DNA of 43,508 nucleotides, taken from positions 1-43,508 of the forward strand of contig CALCCG010000034.1 in assembly GCA_937899785.1 (NCBI GenBank). The letters are read 5' to 3'. Origin of the DNA: an uncultured Erythrobacter sp. (lineage in GTDB: Bacteria > Pseudomonadota > Alphaproteobacteria > Sphingomonadales > Sphingomonadaceae). The position numbers and the translations under genes were made by a program. This document shows, piece by piece, positions 1 through 8,451 of this stretch; position 1 is the stretch's first letter; the number at the start of each line of letters is the position of its first letter. The notes beneath the pieces were generated by a model. It saw nothing but the letters and a program-made list of their open reading frames with translations, did no database searches and was not told the DNA's origin.

Positions 1-269
1 TCCTCGCCCTCATCCGCGTCATCGGTGAGGTGGCCGACATCGGTGATGTTGATGACATGGGTGAGCTTGAGCCCGTGCGCGCTCAGCGTGCGCCCCAGAA
101 TGTCGGCAAACACATAGGCGCGCATATTGCCGATATGGGGGTAATTGTAGACGGTGGGGCCGCACGTATAGACCCGCGCCTCGCCATCATGGACAGGGGT
201 AAACGTCTCAAGCTCGCGGGTGAGCGAGTTGAACAGGCGCAAATCGTGAGATGTTGTATCATCAGTCAT
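1..269 (-). CDS. cysS: Cysteinyl-tRNA synthetase, N-terminal part (cut by window edge)
   Basis: This is the first 89 or so codons of cysteinyl-tRNA synthetase, the class I enzyme that charges tRNA-Cys with cysteine in the cytoplasm. The ATG is at 267-269 and the rest lies beyond the left edge. The translated start shows the hallmark Rossmann-fold entry: a [13 protein letters not shown] segment (zinc-ligand Cys and the HIGH-like signature, here HIGN), then [13 protein letters not shown] and a [15 protein letters not shown] stretch, all typical of CysS. It is read away from the nitroreductase gene on the same strand, with 61 bp between them. The family call is very safe; completeness cannot be judged. 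Confidence 0.95.
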   Translation of the reverse strand, partial: MTDDTTSHDLRLFNSLTRELETFTPVHDGEARVYTCGPTVYNYPHIGNMRAYVFADILGRTLSAHGLKLTHVINITDVGHLTDDADEGE

Positions 270-330
270 AACTAACGTGCGCTTTGCCACGCTGACCCGC
301 GCGGTCAACGCTTAAGTCCTGGTCTCCGAT

Positions 331-993
331 CTATTCCCAGCCGAGAAACTGGACCTGATCGCCAAGCGGCACACGCTCACGCTCGAAATTGTTCACCGGT
401 GCATCGGGGTCGCGATAGCCGATCGCCATGCCGCAAAAGAACATGGTGCGCTCGTGATCGAGGCCCAGGTGATCGCGGATGACATTGGCGTAGAACGCCA
501 TGAATTCCTGGAAGCAGCTGTCGAGCCCTTCCTCGCGCAGGAGCAGCGCCACGGTTTGCAGCCACATGCCGGTGTCGGACCATTGCGGTGACTTCATGAA
601 GCGCGGGAAATAGACGAACATGACGGCAGGCGCGTCAAAGCTGGTGGCGTTGCGGCCCATCGCAGCCATCCGCGCCGCGCCATCGTCGCGGGCAATGCCC
701 AGCGCGTCGAACATCCCCTTGGAGATGCCGTGCAGGCGCTCTTTATACGCGTCCTCCTGCTTGGGTGCGTCCCAATCGTATTCGAGCTCTTGCATGGGCG
801 TGGTGGTGATCTTGGCCTGCAGGTCGGCGAGCGGCTGGCCCGTGAGGATGGTGGCTTCCCAAGGCTGATAATTGCACCCCGAAGCCGCCCAACGCGCTGT
901 ATCCATCACCCGGCGGAGGGTTTCCAGATCGACCGGCTTATCAAGAAACTCGCGCACAGAGCGGCGGCTGGTGACGGCTTCGGTTACGTTCAT
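331..993 (-). CDS. Nitroreductase family protein
   Basis: This 220-residue protein belongs to the FMN-dependent nitroreductase-like family, cytoplasmic homodimers that use NAD(P)H to reduce nitro groups, quinones or flavins. Visible signatures are the N-terminal FMN-binding SRRSVREF motif (residues 9-16), the ASGCNYQPWE segment around residues 37-46 and the C-terminal GMAIGYRDPDAPVN segment that closes the flavin site. The length is usual for the family. The start ATG (991-993) leaves no credible longer reading frame. It precedes cysS on the same strand and could share a transcript with it. The substrate cannot be predicted from sequence. Confidence 0.92.
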   Translation of the reverse strand: MNVTEAVTSRRSVREFLDKPVDLETLRRVMDTARWAASGCNYQPWEATILTGQPLADLQAKITTTPMQELEYDWDAPKQEDAYKERLHGISKGMFDALGIARDDGAARMAAMGRNATSFDAPAVMFVYFPRFMKSPQWSDTGMWLQTVALLLREEGLDSCFQEFMAFYANVIRDHLGLDHERTMFFCGMAIGYRDPDAPVNNFERERVPLGDQVQFLGWE

Positions 994-1206
994 GGCTTAG
1001 CCGCTTATCCTGCGGCACTTTGGAGAACAAGAGCGGAAGTGTATTGCATCTCAAGAAGTAGAGACAAAAATTTTCCGGCTACCAAAGACACTTGGAAACT
1101 CTTCAATCAAACAAATGAACTCCTAGACAATTGACAGAAACAACAATGCAACTACTCCCAAGCTAGGCAATCTGCTAACCAACAACTGGCTAACGGGGCG
1201 AACGAA

Positions 1207-2544
1207 GTGCAAGAAAATTTCCGCAATAAGGTAGGTCACGTATTTGGCATAAGGAGAGCCTACGAAGTCGAAAACTACGTCTCTCGCAAAGGCGTCGACG
1301 ATATGTTTCTCGAAGCTCTTGTTAACGGCAAACATGTCGCTGTTTTTGGCGCGTCGAAAACGGGGAAAAGCTCCTTGATTGAAAACAAGATTGGAGACTT
1401 CGAACGTCTTTATATCCAATGCACTGAAAGCTTTTCGAAAAGTGACTTTAACGACGCGCTCCTGGAAGCTGTCTACAAGAGAGTGAAGATTGAGGAGGAG
1501 TGGATCCAAAGCCGGAAGACTCTTGATACCACAAAAGCGGGCCTAAACGTTAATTCCGCGCCAATAATCGCAAGCATTATGCGCAATTATGAGAAGCGGA
1601 ATGGCTATTTACTAAGGACGACCGATAAGAAAGAGTTTGACCTCACCAAAATAGGGGACTTCGTTAGCCTCTTTGAAGACCAAGGATACTCGCGCTCTTC
1701 TCCAAAGGATGAATACCTCTTTCTAATCATTGATGACTTTCACAAAGCGTCACGCGTCACCCAACGTTGGGTCGCTGATTTGGCTAAAGTGCTTTACGAC
1801 AATACACGGGTGGTAGTGATCTGTGTTGGAATTTGGATCGAAGAAACCATCTTGAACGCCCTCTGTCCAGAACTCACCGGACGGACCGAAGATATAACCT
1901 GTAATGTCTGGGAAGACGACGACTTATTGGAGGTCATAAATGAAGGCTGCAAACGCCTAAAAATTCGGTTCCCGAAGGGCTTCTCAGAGACCGTTGTAAA
2001 GCATTCAAAAGGCTCAGTTTTCTTAGTTCAGGAAGCATGTAAAGAAGCTTGCCGACAAGTTGGCGTTACAGAAAGCTTCGAAGAAACAACTATTCTCTCA
2101 AAGAGCCTAAATGCAAAGAATATCGTCAACGGAACAATCCGCAAGCACTGCAATTTTACTGACATACACTCTAAATTATTAGCCGTAGAAGGAGATAATA
2201 CAAAAATACTATTTGTATACTATTCTTTAATAACGAGGCCGGCAAACTCAATCATGATCCCGCTTGACATGGGAAAATTACAAAAACGAATAATTAAGCA
2301 ATTCAAAAATCTTGATTTTGGTAACAATTTCGCCCACAACGCTTGTGTACGGTTTGCAGTCCATGAATACGCGGATAGGTTTAAGACGATATTTCGTATC
2401 TTCAAAGATCTTGATGGCAATGTTGCCATTGCCCTAATTGAACCGTCCTTTTCAATGTGGCTAAAGGGGAAACGACCACAAATTAAGGCTGATATCGAAG
2501 AGAAACTCGCCAAATTTTTTGAAGGCAAAGAGACTCTTGATTAA
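1207..2544 (+). CDS. Orphan P-loop ATPase of unknown role, probably acquired
   Basis: This 445-residue protein has a clear nucleotide-binding site: Walker A GASKTGKSS (about residues 48-56), Walker B LFLIIDDFH (171-179), then a beta strand RVVVICVGIW (201-210) and an LTGRTEDI segment (about 223-230) as in AAA/STAND-type ATPases. An N-terminal SRKGVDDMF helix precedes Walker A, as in several ATPases of mobile or defence loci. No C-terminal effector domain is recognised. The GTG at 1207 has only a weak GGGGCG upstream; the frame stays open back to 1135 with no ATG. The gene is far more AT-rich than its neighbours (17 of 60 bases are G/C in 2161-2220) and uses AT-rich codons, which points to transfer. 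It converges on cobT with 5 bp between stops. Role unknown; phage defence or plasmid/phage ancestry is only a guess. Confidence 0.8.
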   Translation: MQENFRNKVGHVFGIRRAYEVENYVSRKGVDDMFLEALVNGKHVAVFGASKTGKSSLIENKIGDFERLYIQCTESFSKSDFNDALLEAVYKRVKIEEEWIQSRKTLDTTKAGLNVNSAPIIASIMRNYEKRNGYLLRTTDKKEFDLTKIGDFVSLFEDQGYSRSSPKDEYLFLIIDDFHKASRVTQRWVADLAKVLYDNTRVVVICVGIWIEETILNALCPELTGRTEDITCNVWEDDDLLEVINEGCKRLKIRFPKGFSETVVKHSKGSVFLVQEACKEACRQVGVTESFEETTILSKSLNAKNIVNGTIRKHCNFTDIHSKLLAVEGDNTKILFVYYSLITRPANSIMIPLDMGKLQKRIIKQFKNLDFGNNFAHNACVRFAVHEYADRFKTIFRIFKDLDGNVAIALIEPSFSMWLKGKRPQIKADIEEKLAKFFEGKETLD

Positions 2545-2549
2545 ATCGC

Positions 2550-4391
2550 TCACCGCCGCCCCTTCGGCCCCTTTTCATCCTCGAACAGTTCCGCCAGCTG
2601 CTCCATGATCGTGCCTCCGAGTTGCTCGACATCCATGATGGTCACCGCGCGCCTGTAATACCGCGTGACATCGTGGCCGATGCCGATGGCGACAAGCTGC
2701 ACGGGGGAGACTTTCTCGATCCACTCGATCACGCCGCGTAGGTGCGCTTCAAGGTACCCGGCTGAGTTCACGCTCAGCGTCGAATCGTCCACCGGGGCGC
2801 CGTCGCTGATCACCATCAGGATGCGGCGTTCTTCGGGGCGGTAGATGAGGCGGCTGTGCGCCCATAGCAGCGCCTCGCCGTCGATGTTTTCCTTCAGCAG
2901 CCCTTCGCGCATCATCAGGCCGAGATTGCGGCGCGCGCGGCGCCAGGGCTCGTCGGCCTGCTTGTAGATGATGTGGCGCAGATCGTTGAGGCGGCCCGGC
3001 CCTTGCGGCTTGCCATCAGCCAGCCACGCCTCGCGCGATTGCCCGCCTTTCCACGCGCGGGTGGTGAAGCCAAGAATCTCGGTCTTGACCCCGCAGCGCT
3101 CCAAAGTGCGCGCCAGAATGTCGGCGCTGATCGCGGCGATGGAAATGGGCCGCCCGCGCATCGAGCCCGAATTGTCGATCAGCAGCGTGACGATTGTGTC
3201 CTTGAACTCAATATCGCGTTCAACCTTGTAAGAGAGCGCGGTGCCCGGCGAGACGACCACACGGCTAAGACGCGCGGCGTCCAGCACGCCCTCTTCCTGA
3301 TCGAAATCCCAGCTGCGGTTCTGCTGCGCCATCAGGCGGCGTTGCAAACGGTTGGCGAGCCGCGTCACCACGCCCTGAAGCCCCGTCAGCTGGCTGTCGA
3401 GATAGGCGCGCAGGCGATCGAGTTCCTCAGCGTCGCACAATTCGGGCGCCTCGATCTCTTCGTCGAACTTATCGGTGAACGCGTTGTAATCGAGGCCTTC
3501 GGGAATGTCGGGCGGTGGACGGTTCGGGCGCACGGGCGCGTTGGAGGCGTCGCCCTCTTCGGATGGCTCGCCGTCCTGCATTTCCTCCTCAGAGGTCAGG
3601 TCGCTGTCGGCCTCGCCCTCGCCATCACCCTCAGCCATTTCGCCGGCGGCTTCGGCGCTTTGCGGGGCGGCCTCGCCTTCTTGTTGTTCATCGCCCTGAT
3701 CGTCGTCGTCCTGGCCGTCATCCTCGTCGCTGTCTTCCGGATCGGTCTGCTCGGGCTCTTCGGAGGGGCGCGTGAGATCGAGGTCTCGAAGCAGATCCAG
3801 CGAGAGCTTCTGGAACGCTTCCTGATCATCAAGACTCTCAAGCAGCTCAGAGAAATCGCCGCCGATCTTCTGTTCGATATCGGGCCGCACCAGCGACACG
3901 CCGCGCTCAGCCTTTTCCGGGACCGGCTCCCCGGTCAGCGCCTCGCGCACCATCAGCGCCAAAGCGGTCTGCAACGGCACCTCAGCCGCGTTGTAGGCGC
4001 GCACGATGGAATCGCCGGATGTTCGCGCCTCGGTCGCAGCGTCCAGATTGTCCTTGATCCCGTCAAAACGCTTGGCGCCGATCGCTTCGTAGCGGACCTG
4101 TTCGATCGCGTCATAGCACGCGCGCGCGATCGGCTCAGGCGGAGCGGAACCGGCGTGCAGACCCGCGTTATGGTGGCGCAGCTTGAGCGCGAAACTGTCG
4201 GCAAAGCCGCGCGCTTCGGTGACCTGCTCGGGCGGCAGATCGCGCCCAGGCAGCGGCACGCGAAAGCGGTTGCCCGCAGCCCCCGGCACATCCGCGCTCC
4301 ACGCGACTTCCACGTCCGCGTCGTGCGAAATCGCCCGCGACGCGCCAGTCAGCGCCTGTTTGAACAGATCGAGAGGGGATTCTTCAGCCAT
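2550..4391 (-). CDS. cobT: Cobaltochelatase subunit CobT
   Basis: CobT is a subunit of the aerobic ATP-dependent CobNST cobaltochelatase, which inserts cobalt into hydrogenobyrinic acid a,c-diamide in cobalamin synthesis. The 613 residues match the family's usual length. The N-terminal region (1-205) leads into a long acidic Asp/Glu-rich linker (about 211-282) typical of CobT/BchD/ChlD subunits. A C-terminal von Willebrand A domain follows, with the MIDAS motif DNSGS at 406-410 and a later ISDGAPVDD segment. The start lies 21 bp after the stop of the upstream aldolase gene on the same strand, so the two may be cotranscribed. cobS and cobN are not in this window. Confidence in the family is high. 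Confidence 0.95.
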   Translation of the reverse strand: MAEESPLDLFKQALTGASRAISHDADVEVAWSADVPGAAGNRFRVPLPGRDLPPEQVTEARGFADSFALKLRHHNAGLHAGSAPPEPIARACYDAIEQVRYEAIGAKRFDGIKDNLDAATEARTSGDSIVRAYNAAEVPLQTALALMVREALTGEPVPEKAERGVSLVRPDIEQKIGGDFSELLESLDDQEAFQKLSLDLLRDLDLTRPSEEPEQTDPEDSDEDDGQDDDDQGDEQQEGEAAPQSAEAAGEMAEGDGEGEADSDLTSEEEMQDGEPSEEGDASNAPVRPNRPPPDIPEGLDYNAFTDKFDEEIEAPELCDAEELDRLRAYLDSQLTGLQGVVTRLANRLQRRLMAQQNRSWDFDQEEGVLDAARLSRVVVSPGTALSYKVERDIEFKDTIVTLLIDNSGSMRGRPISIAAISADILARTLERCGVKTEILGFTTRAWKGGQSREAWLADGKPQGPGRLNDLRHIIYKQADEPWRRARRNLGLMMREGLLKENIDGEALLWAHSRLIYRPEERRILMVISDGAPVDDSTLSVNSAGYLEAHLRGVIEWIEKVSPVQLVAIGIGHDVTRYYRRAVTIMDVEQLGGTIMEQLAELFEDEKGPKGRR

Positions 4392-4412
4392 TGGGAAACG
4401 CGGTTAGAGGGA

Positions 4413-5066
4413 TCACAGGATGCTCTGCCGGGTCTTTTCCCAATCCGCAAGGAAGGCCTCGATCCCTTTGTCGGTCAACACATGCTTGAACAGGCCGTGG
4501 ATCACTTTGGGCGGCGCAGTGATGACATCGGCGCCGATTTTCGCGCTTTCCAAAACATGCGTGGTGTGACGAACGCTGGCGACCAGAATTTCGGTTTCGA
4601 ACCCGTAATTGTCGTAGATCAGGCGGATGTCTTCGATCAGGTCCATCCCATCAAAGCCGTTATCATCGTGGCGGCCGACAAAGGGCGAGATGAAGGTCGC
4701 GCCCGCCTTGGCCGCCAGCAGCGCCTGATTGGCGGAGAAGCACAGCGTGACATTCACCATCGTGCCCTCGCCCGTCAGCGCCTTGCAGGTCTTGAGACCA
4801 TCGACGGTGAGCGGCACCTTGATGCAGACATTGTCCGCAATCTTGCGCAGCACTTCGGCCTCTTTCATCATCGTCTCATGATCAAGCGCGACCACTTCGG
4901 CGCTGACCGGGCCATCGACGATCCCGCAGATTTCCTTGGTCACTTCCATAAAGTCGCGGCCCGACTTGTGGATCAGCGAAGGGTTGGTGGTGACGCCATC
5001 CAAAAGGCCCGTCGCAGCGAGGCCCTTGATGTCATCAATCTCGGCGGTGTCGACGAAGAATTTCAT
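4413..5066 (-). CDS. fsa: Fructose-6-phosphate aldolase / transaldolase-like protein
   Basis: This cytoplasmic Schiff-base aldolase belongs to the small transaldolase subfamily (about 215-220 residues), which either cleaves fructose 6-phosphate to dihydroxyacetone and glyceraldehyde 3-phosphate or acts as a transaldolase. With the ATG at 5064-5066 it has 217 residues and begins [10 protein letters not shown], the standard start. Upstream Met codons only add non-homologous residues. The [11 protein letters not shown] motif (26-36), the Schiff-base lysine in CIKVPLT (K83), the LCFSANQA segment and the FISPFVGR segment are all present. It lies directly upstream of cobT (21 bp) and diverges from the DUF2490 gene. 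Sequence alone does not decide between the aldolase and transaldolase activities. Confidence 0.93.
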   Translation of the reverse strand: MKFFVDTAEIDDIKGLAATGLLDGVTTNPSLIHKSGRDFMEVTKEICGIVDGPVSAEVVALDHETMMKEAEVLRKIADNVCIKVPLTVDGLKTCKALTGEGTMVNVTLCFSANQALLAAKAGATFISPFVGRHDDNGFDGMDLIEDIRLIYDNYGFETEILVASVRHTTHVLESAKIGADVITAPPKVIHGLFKHVLTDKGIEAFLADWEKTRQSIL

Positions 5067-5192
5067 GATCGCGTTTTCCCTCAGCCCGTGGATTTGATTC
5101 GGTTGAAGCACGCGATGGCATAGCGTATCGCAAGAGGCCAGCGCGGCTGGCGAAAACGTGTCCCGCCCGCCACTCGCCTCTGGAACCCCGCT

Positions 5193-5870
5193 ATGCCGTA
5201 TCGCCGATTATGCGCTCTGATCGTTCAGGCTCTGGCGCTTGGTTTGGCGGCCTCGCCCGCCCATGCAACCGAAGACGACTTTAACATCTGGACCGGGCAA
5301 TTCGCGTCTTTTGACCTGAGCGAGGATGTCTATGTGCGGTTCGAAGCGCAGGAGCGTTTCACCAACGATGCGGATCGGCTGGGCCAGCTGCTGTTGCGCA
5401 GCTTTATCGCCTATCGCTTGTCCAGCCGCGTAAACGCGGGTGGCGGATACGCTTACATCCTAACCGATCCGATCGGCCCGGCCCAATTCAACGAGCACCG
5501 CTTTTACCAAGAGCTCAACATCCGGCTTATCGACGCGAAGGGCATAACCCTCGATTCGCGCACCCGGCTCGAACAGCGCACGTTTGAGGAAGACGACGAG
5601 ACCGCCTGGCGCTTTCGCAATTTCGTACAGCTCAAAGTGCCGATCAGCGCACGCAACAAGCTGGTTGCCTACACTGAGCCGTTTGTCGCGCTCAACCAAA
5701 CCCGGCGCCAGCGCGATGGGATTGGGGCCTGGCGAAACTTTGTCGGTGTTTCGGTGCCCCTGGGCGTGGGCATCGAGATGGTGCCGGGCTATCTCAACCA
5801 ACAGGTCTTTCGCGAAGGTGAGGATCGCTCCGACCATGTTGCCAATGTGAATCTGTTCTTCAGCTTCTGA
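5193..5870 (+). CDS. Exported DUF2490 family protein
   Basis: This 225-residue protein has a signal peptide (about residues 1-25, ending SPAHA) followed by a region dominated by alternating hydrophobic/polar strands. The pattern fits the DUF2490 family: a start resembling [11 protein letters not shown], then LRSFIAYRL, a YILTD segment, an NEHRFYQE(L) motif and a RTRLEQR motif. Family members are thought to be outer-membrane beta-barrel-like proteins, but no function is established. The mature protein ends in aromatic residues (NLFFSF), a common end for outer-membrane barrels. It is divergent from the aldolase gene (126 bp between) and followed by 373 bp with no convincing gene. Confidence 0.85.
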   Translation: MPYRRLCALIVQALALGLAASPAHATEDDFNIWTGQFASFDLSEDVYVRFEAQERFTNDADRLGQLLLRSFIAYRLSSRVNAGGGYAYILTDPIGPAQFNEHRFYQELNIRLIDAKGITLDSRTRLEQRTFEEDDETAWRFRNFVQLKVPISARNKLVAYTEPFVALNQTRRQRDGIGAWRNFVGVSVPLGVGIEMVPGYLNQQVFREGEDRSDHVANVNLFFSF

Positions 5871-6243
5871 AGCGCTGGATCGGCGGCCCAAAGCCGTCCA
5901 CACCAGTGTGTATGAGACTGGTCGGTATGGGACGGGCGGTATGGGACGGGGATGTGAGCGTCGGCAGCGAATATCTCGAACCGGTTCAAACCCGCAGGCG
6001 AAACAGCCATCGTGCGCCACCAATGGCGCCTGCGCCTCATCGTTAGCGCGAGCGTAAGCCAACGCGTGACGCCGGGCGCGGGCTATCCGCTGCTCCATGC
6101 GGCTCGCCAAGGGCGGGCGGATCGGCTGAGCCATGCGCCGCCGCTGCATCCCAGCTCCCCGTTCTGACCTCCGGCAAACAGGCGTCGATTGCTCGACACC
6201 CAGCGCTTGATAGCGAGCCCTCCTCGCGCCCATATGACCAATC
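5871..6243. other. 373-bp stretch with no convincing gene
   Basis: Between the DUF2490 gene and priA all frames are either interrupted or low-quality shadows. The antisense frame reading through here (6233 down to 5460) is Arg/Ala-rich and overlaps the DUF2490 gene, so I do not call it. A 14-bp direct repeat lies at 5923-5950. No strong promoter or terminator is seen, although the priA promoter must lie here or upstream. Confidence 0.5.
5923..5950. repeat. Two tandem copies of a 14-bp unit
   Basis: The unit CGGTATGGGACGGG occurs perfectly twice in a row, at 5923-5936 and 5937-5950. It lies 53 bp after the DUF2490 stop codon. The biological meaning is unknown; chance replication slippage is the simplest reading. 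Confidence 0.8.
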
Positions 6244-8412
6244 GTGAAACCGCGCGTCCGCCTTCTTATCCTGAACGCCGCTCTGGGCCCGCTTGACTAT
6301 TCCGTGCCCGAGACACTGGTGGTGGAACCCGGTAGCGTCGTCATCGCCCCTCTGGGCCCGCGCAAGGTTCAGGGAATTGTCTGGGATGAGGGCCGCTTGC
6401 CCGGCGCCGATGCGCCCGCCGCCAAGCTGCGCCCGATCGTGGAGGTGGTTCCTGTTCCACCGCTGGCACAGCCGCTGCGCCGCCTGATTGAATGGACCGC
6501 CGACTATTACTGCGCCCCTCTCGCCAGTGTTGCGCGCATGGTCCTTTCCAGCGGCGGCGCGATCGGAGGGCCAAGCACCACAACCGAATATCGCCTGAGC
6601 GGCGGCGCGCCGGAACGCATGACCGCGCAGCGCGCCGCCGCAATCGAGGCGCTTGACAGCGAGCAGGCCACGATCCGCGAACTGGCCGAGATCGCGGGCG
6701 TGTCCGAGGGTGTGCTGCGCGGCCTTGTGAACCAGGGCGTGATAGAGCCGGTGACGGTCGCGATTGATCGGCCCTACCCGCCGGCGGATCCAGACCATCA
6801 CCAGCCCGCCTTGTCCGCGGATCAATTGCGCGTGGCCAAGACCTTGGTGAGAGCGGTTGAGGACGGCGAATACGCGCCCTTCCTGCTCGACGGGGTGACG
6901 GGGTCGGGGAAGACCGAAACCTATTTCGAACCCATTGCGCAAGCGATCCGGCTGGGGCGCCAAGTGCTTGTGCTGCTCCCCGAAATCGCGCTGACCGAGA
7001 ACTTCCTTACACGCTTTGAAGAGCGCTTTGGCGCGCCGCCGGTCCTGTGGCATTCCTCTTTGAAATCCACCGAACGCAGGCGCGCCTGGCGCGCGATCAG
7101 CGAGGGCTCGGCTCAAGTCGTGGTCGGCGCGCGCTCGGCGCTGTTCCTGCCCTATGCGAAGCTGGGCCTGATTGTCGTCGACGAGGCGCACGAGATCAGC
7201 TTCAAGCAGGATGACGGCGTGCGCTACAACGCGCGCGATGTTTCGGTCATGCGTGCGCGGTTTGAAGGAATGCCCGTCATCCTCGCCAGCGCCACACCCG
7301 CTTTGGAAAGCCTGCACATGGCAACCAGCGGGATCTATAAAAAGCTCGACCTGCCCAGCCGCTTTGGCGGCGCGCAACTGCCCGACATCAAGCTGGTTGA
7401 TCTGACGGTCGAAAAACCGGGAGCGGGCCGCTGGCTGGCGCAGCCGCTGGTGCTGGGCATCGAAGAGCGCCTGGCGCGCGGCGAGCAATCGCTCCTCTTC
7501 CTCAACCGGCGCGGCTACGCCCCGCTGACCTTGTGCCGCACCTGCGGCCACCGCTTCAAATGCCCCAATTGCAGCGCCTGGCTGGTCGAGCACCGCCTCT
7601 CCAGCCGCCTCGCCTGCCACCATTGCGGCTTTGAAGGGCCTGTCCCGCACGAATGCCCCGAATGCGGCGAGAAAGACGCGCTCGTGGCCTGCGGGCCGGG
7701 CGTGGAGCGCATCGCGGACGAGGTTGGCGAGCTTTTCCCCGAGGCGCGCGTCGCCATCGCAACGTCGGACACCTTGAACTCGCCCGACAAGGCGGCGGAG
7801 TTCCTCGAGACCGTCCAGAACAAGGCGATCGATGTGATTGTGGGCACGCAACTGGTGACGAAGGGGTTCCACTTCCCGGAACTTACGCTGGTCGGGGTGG
7901 TGGACGCGGATCTGGGCCTTGAAGGCGGCGATCTGCGCGCCGCCGAACGCACCTATCAGCAAGTCGCCCAGGTGGCCGGGCGCGCCGGGCGCGGTTCAAA
8001 GCCGGGCGAAGTCCTGATCCAAACGCGCCACACCGACGCGCCCGTGATCGCGGCGCTTGCCAACGGAGACCGCGACGCCTTTTACGCCGCGGAAACCGAC
8101 GCGCGCCGGGATGCGGGCGCCCCGCCCTTTGGTCGATGGGCCTCAATCATTCTGTCCTCCGAAGACGACCGCGAAGCGCGCCTGGCCGCCAACCGGCTGG
8201 GTGACACCCGCCCGCGCGCCGATGATCTCTACATCCTTGGCCCGGCGCCTGCGCCCATGGCGATGCTGCGGGGGCGCTATCGCTACCGCTTCCTGATCAA
8301 CGCGCGCCGTACCGCCAATCTGCAAGAGACCATCCGACGCTGGCTCGACGCGCACGATTTCCCGCCCGGCGTGCGCGTGGGCGTGGATGTCGATCCGTAC
8401 AGCTTTGTGTGA
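6244..8412 (+). CDS. priA: Primosomal protein N' (replication restart helicase PriA)
   Basis: PriA is the 3'-5' superfamily 2 helicase that recognises stalled forks and reloads the replisome. The 722 residues carry an N-terminal DNA-binding domain (VLILNAALGPLDYSVPE at the start), Walker A GVTGSGKTE (about residue 216), the DEAH box VDEAHE (about 312), and a zinc region of eight cysteines in CxxC pairs (about residues 430-477, starting CRTCG and ending CPECG). The C-terminal helicase motifs include GTQLVTKG and QVAGRAGRG. The GTG at 6244 is the annotated start; it gives the expected N-terminus and a nearby ATG (6234) is out of frame. The photolyase gene follows after 39 bp on the same strand. 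Confidence 0.96.
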   Translation: MKPRVRLLILNAALGPLDYSVPETLVVEPGSVVIAPLGPRKVQGIVWDEGRLPGADAPAAKLRPIVEVVPVPPLAQPLRRLIEWTADYYCAPLASVARMVLSSGGAIGGPSTTTEYRLSGGAPERMTAQRAAAIEALDSEQATIRELAEIAGVSEGVLRGLVNQGVIEPVTVAIDRPYPPADPDHHQPALSADQLRVAKTLVRAVEDGEYAPFLLDGVTGSGKTETYFEPIAQAIRLGRQVLVLLPEIALTENFLTRFEERFGAPPVLWHSSLKSTERRRAWRAISEGSAQVVVGARSALFLPYAKLGLIVVDEAHEISFKQDDGVRYNARDVSVMRARFEGMPVILASATPALESLHMATSGIYKKLDLPSRFGGAQLPDIKLVDLTVEKPGAGRWLAQPLVLGIEERLARGEQSLLFLNRRGYAPLTLCRTCGHRFKCPNCSAWLVEHRLSSRLACHHCGFEGPVPHECPECGEKDALVACGPGVERIADEVGELFPEARVAIATSDTLNSPDKAAEFLETVQNKAIDVIVGTQLVTKGFHFPELTLVGVVDADLGLEGGDLRAAERTYQQVAQVAGRAGRGSKPGEVLIQTRHTDAPVIAALANGDRDAFYAAETDARRDAGAPPFGRWASIILSSEDDREARLAANRLGDTRPRADDLYILGPAPAPMAMLRGRYRYRFLINARRTANLQETIRRWLDAHDFPPGVRVGVDVDPYSFV

Positions 8413-8451
8413 GGCTTGGGACCGCTCGCGCGGCTGAGGCGTTGCCAACTC

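Noticed and set aside
1131..1136. TTGACA before the orphan ATPase
   Set aside because: No acceptable -10 element at 16-18 bp; the promoter of this gene is not resolved.
2973..5123. 716-codon open frame on the plus strand across cobT and the aldolase
   Set aside because: It is antisense to two well-supported genes. Its Arg/Ala/Gly/Val-rich translation is typical of antisense frames in GC-rich DNA.
6043..7962. 639-codon minus-strand frame across priA
   Set aside because: It is antisense to the PriA motifs, which are certain.
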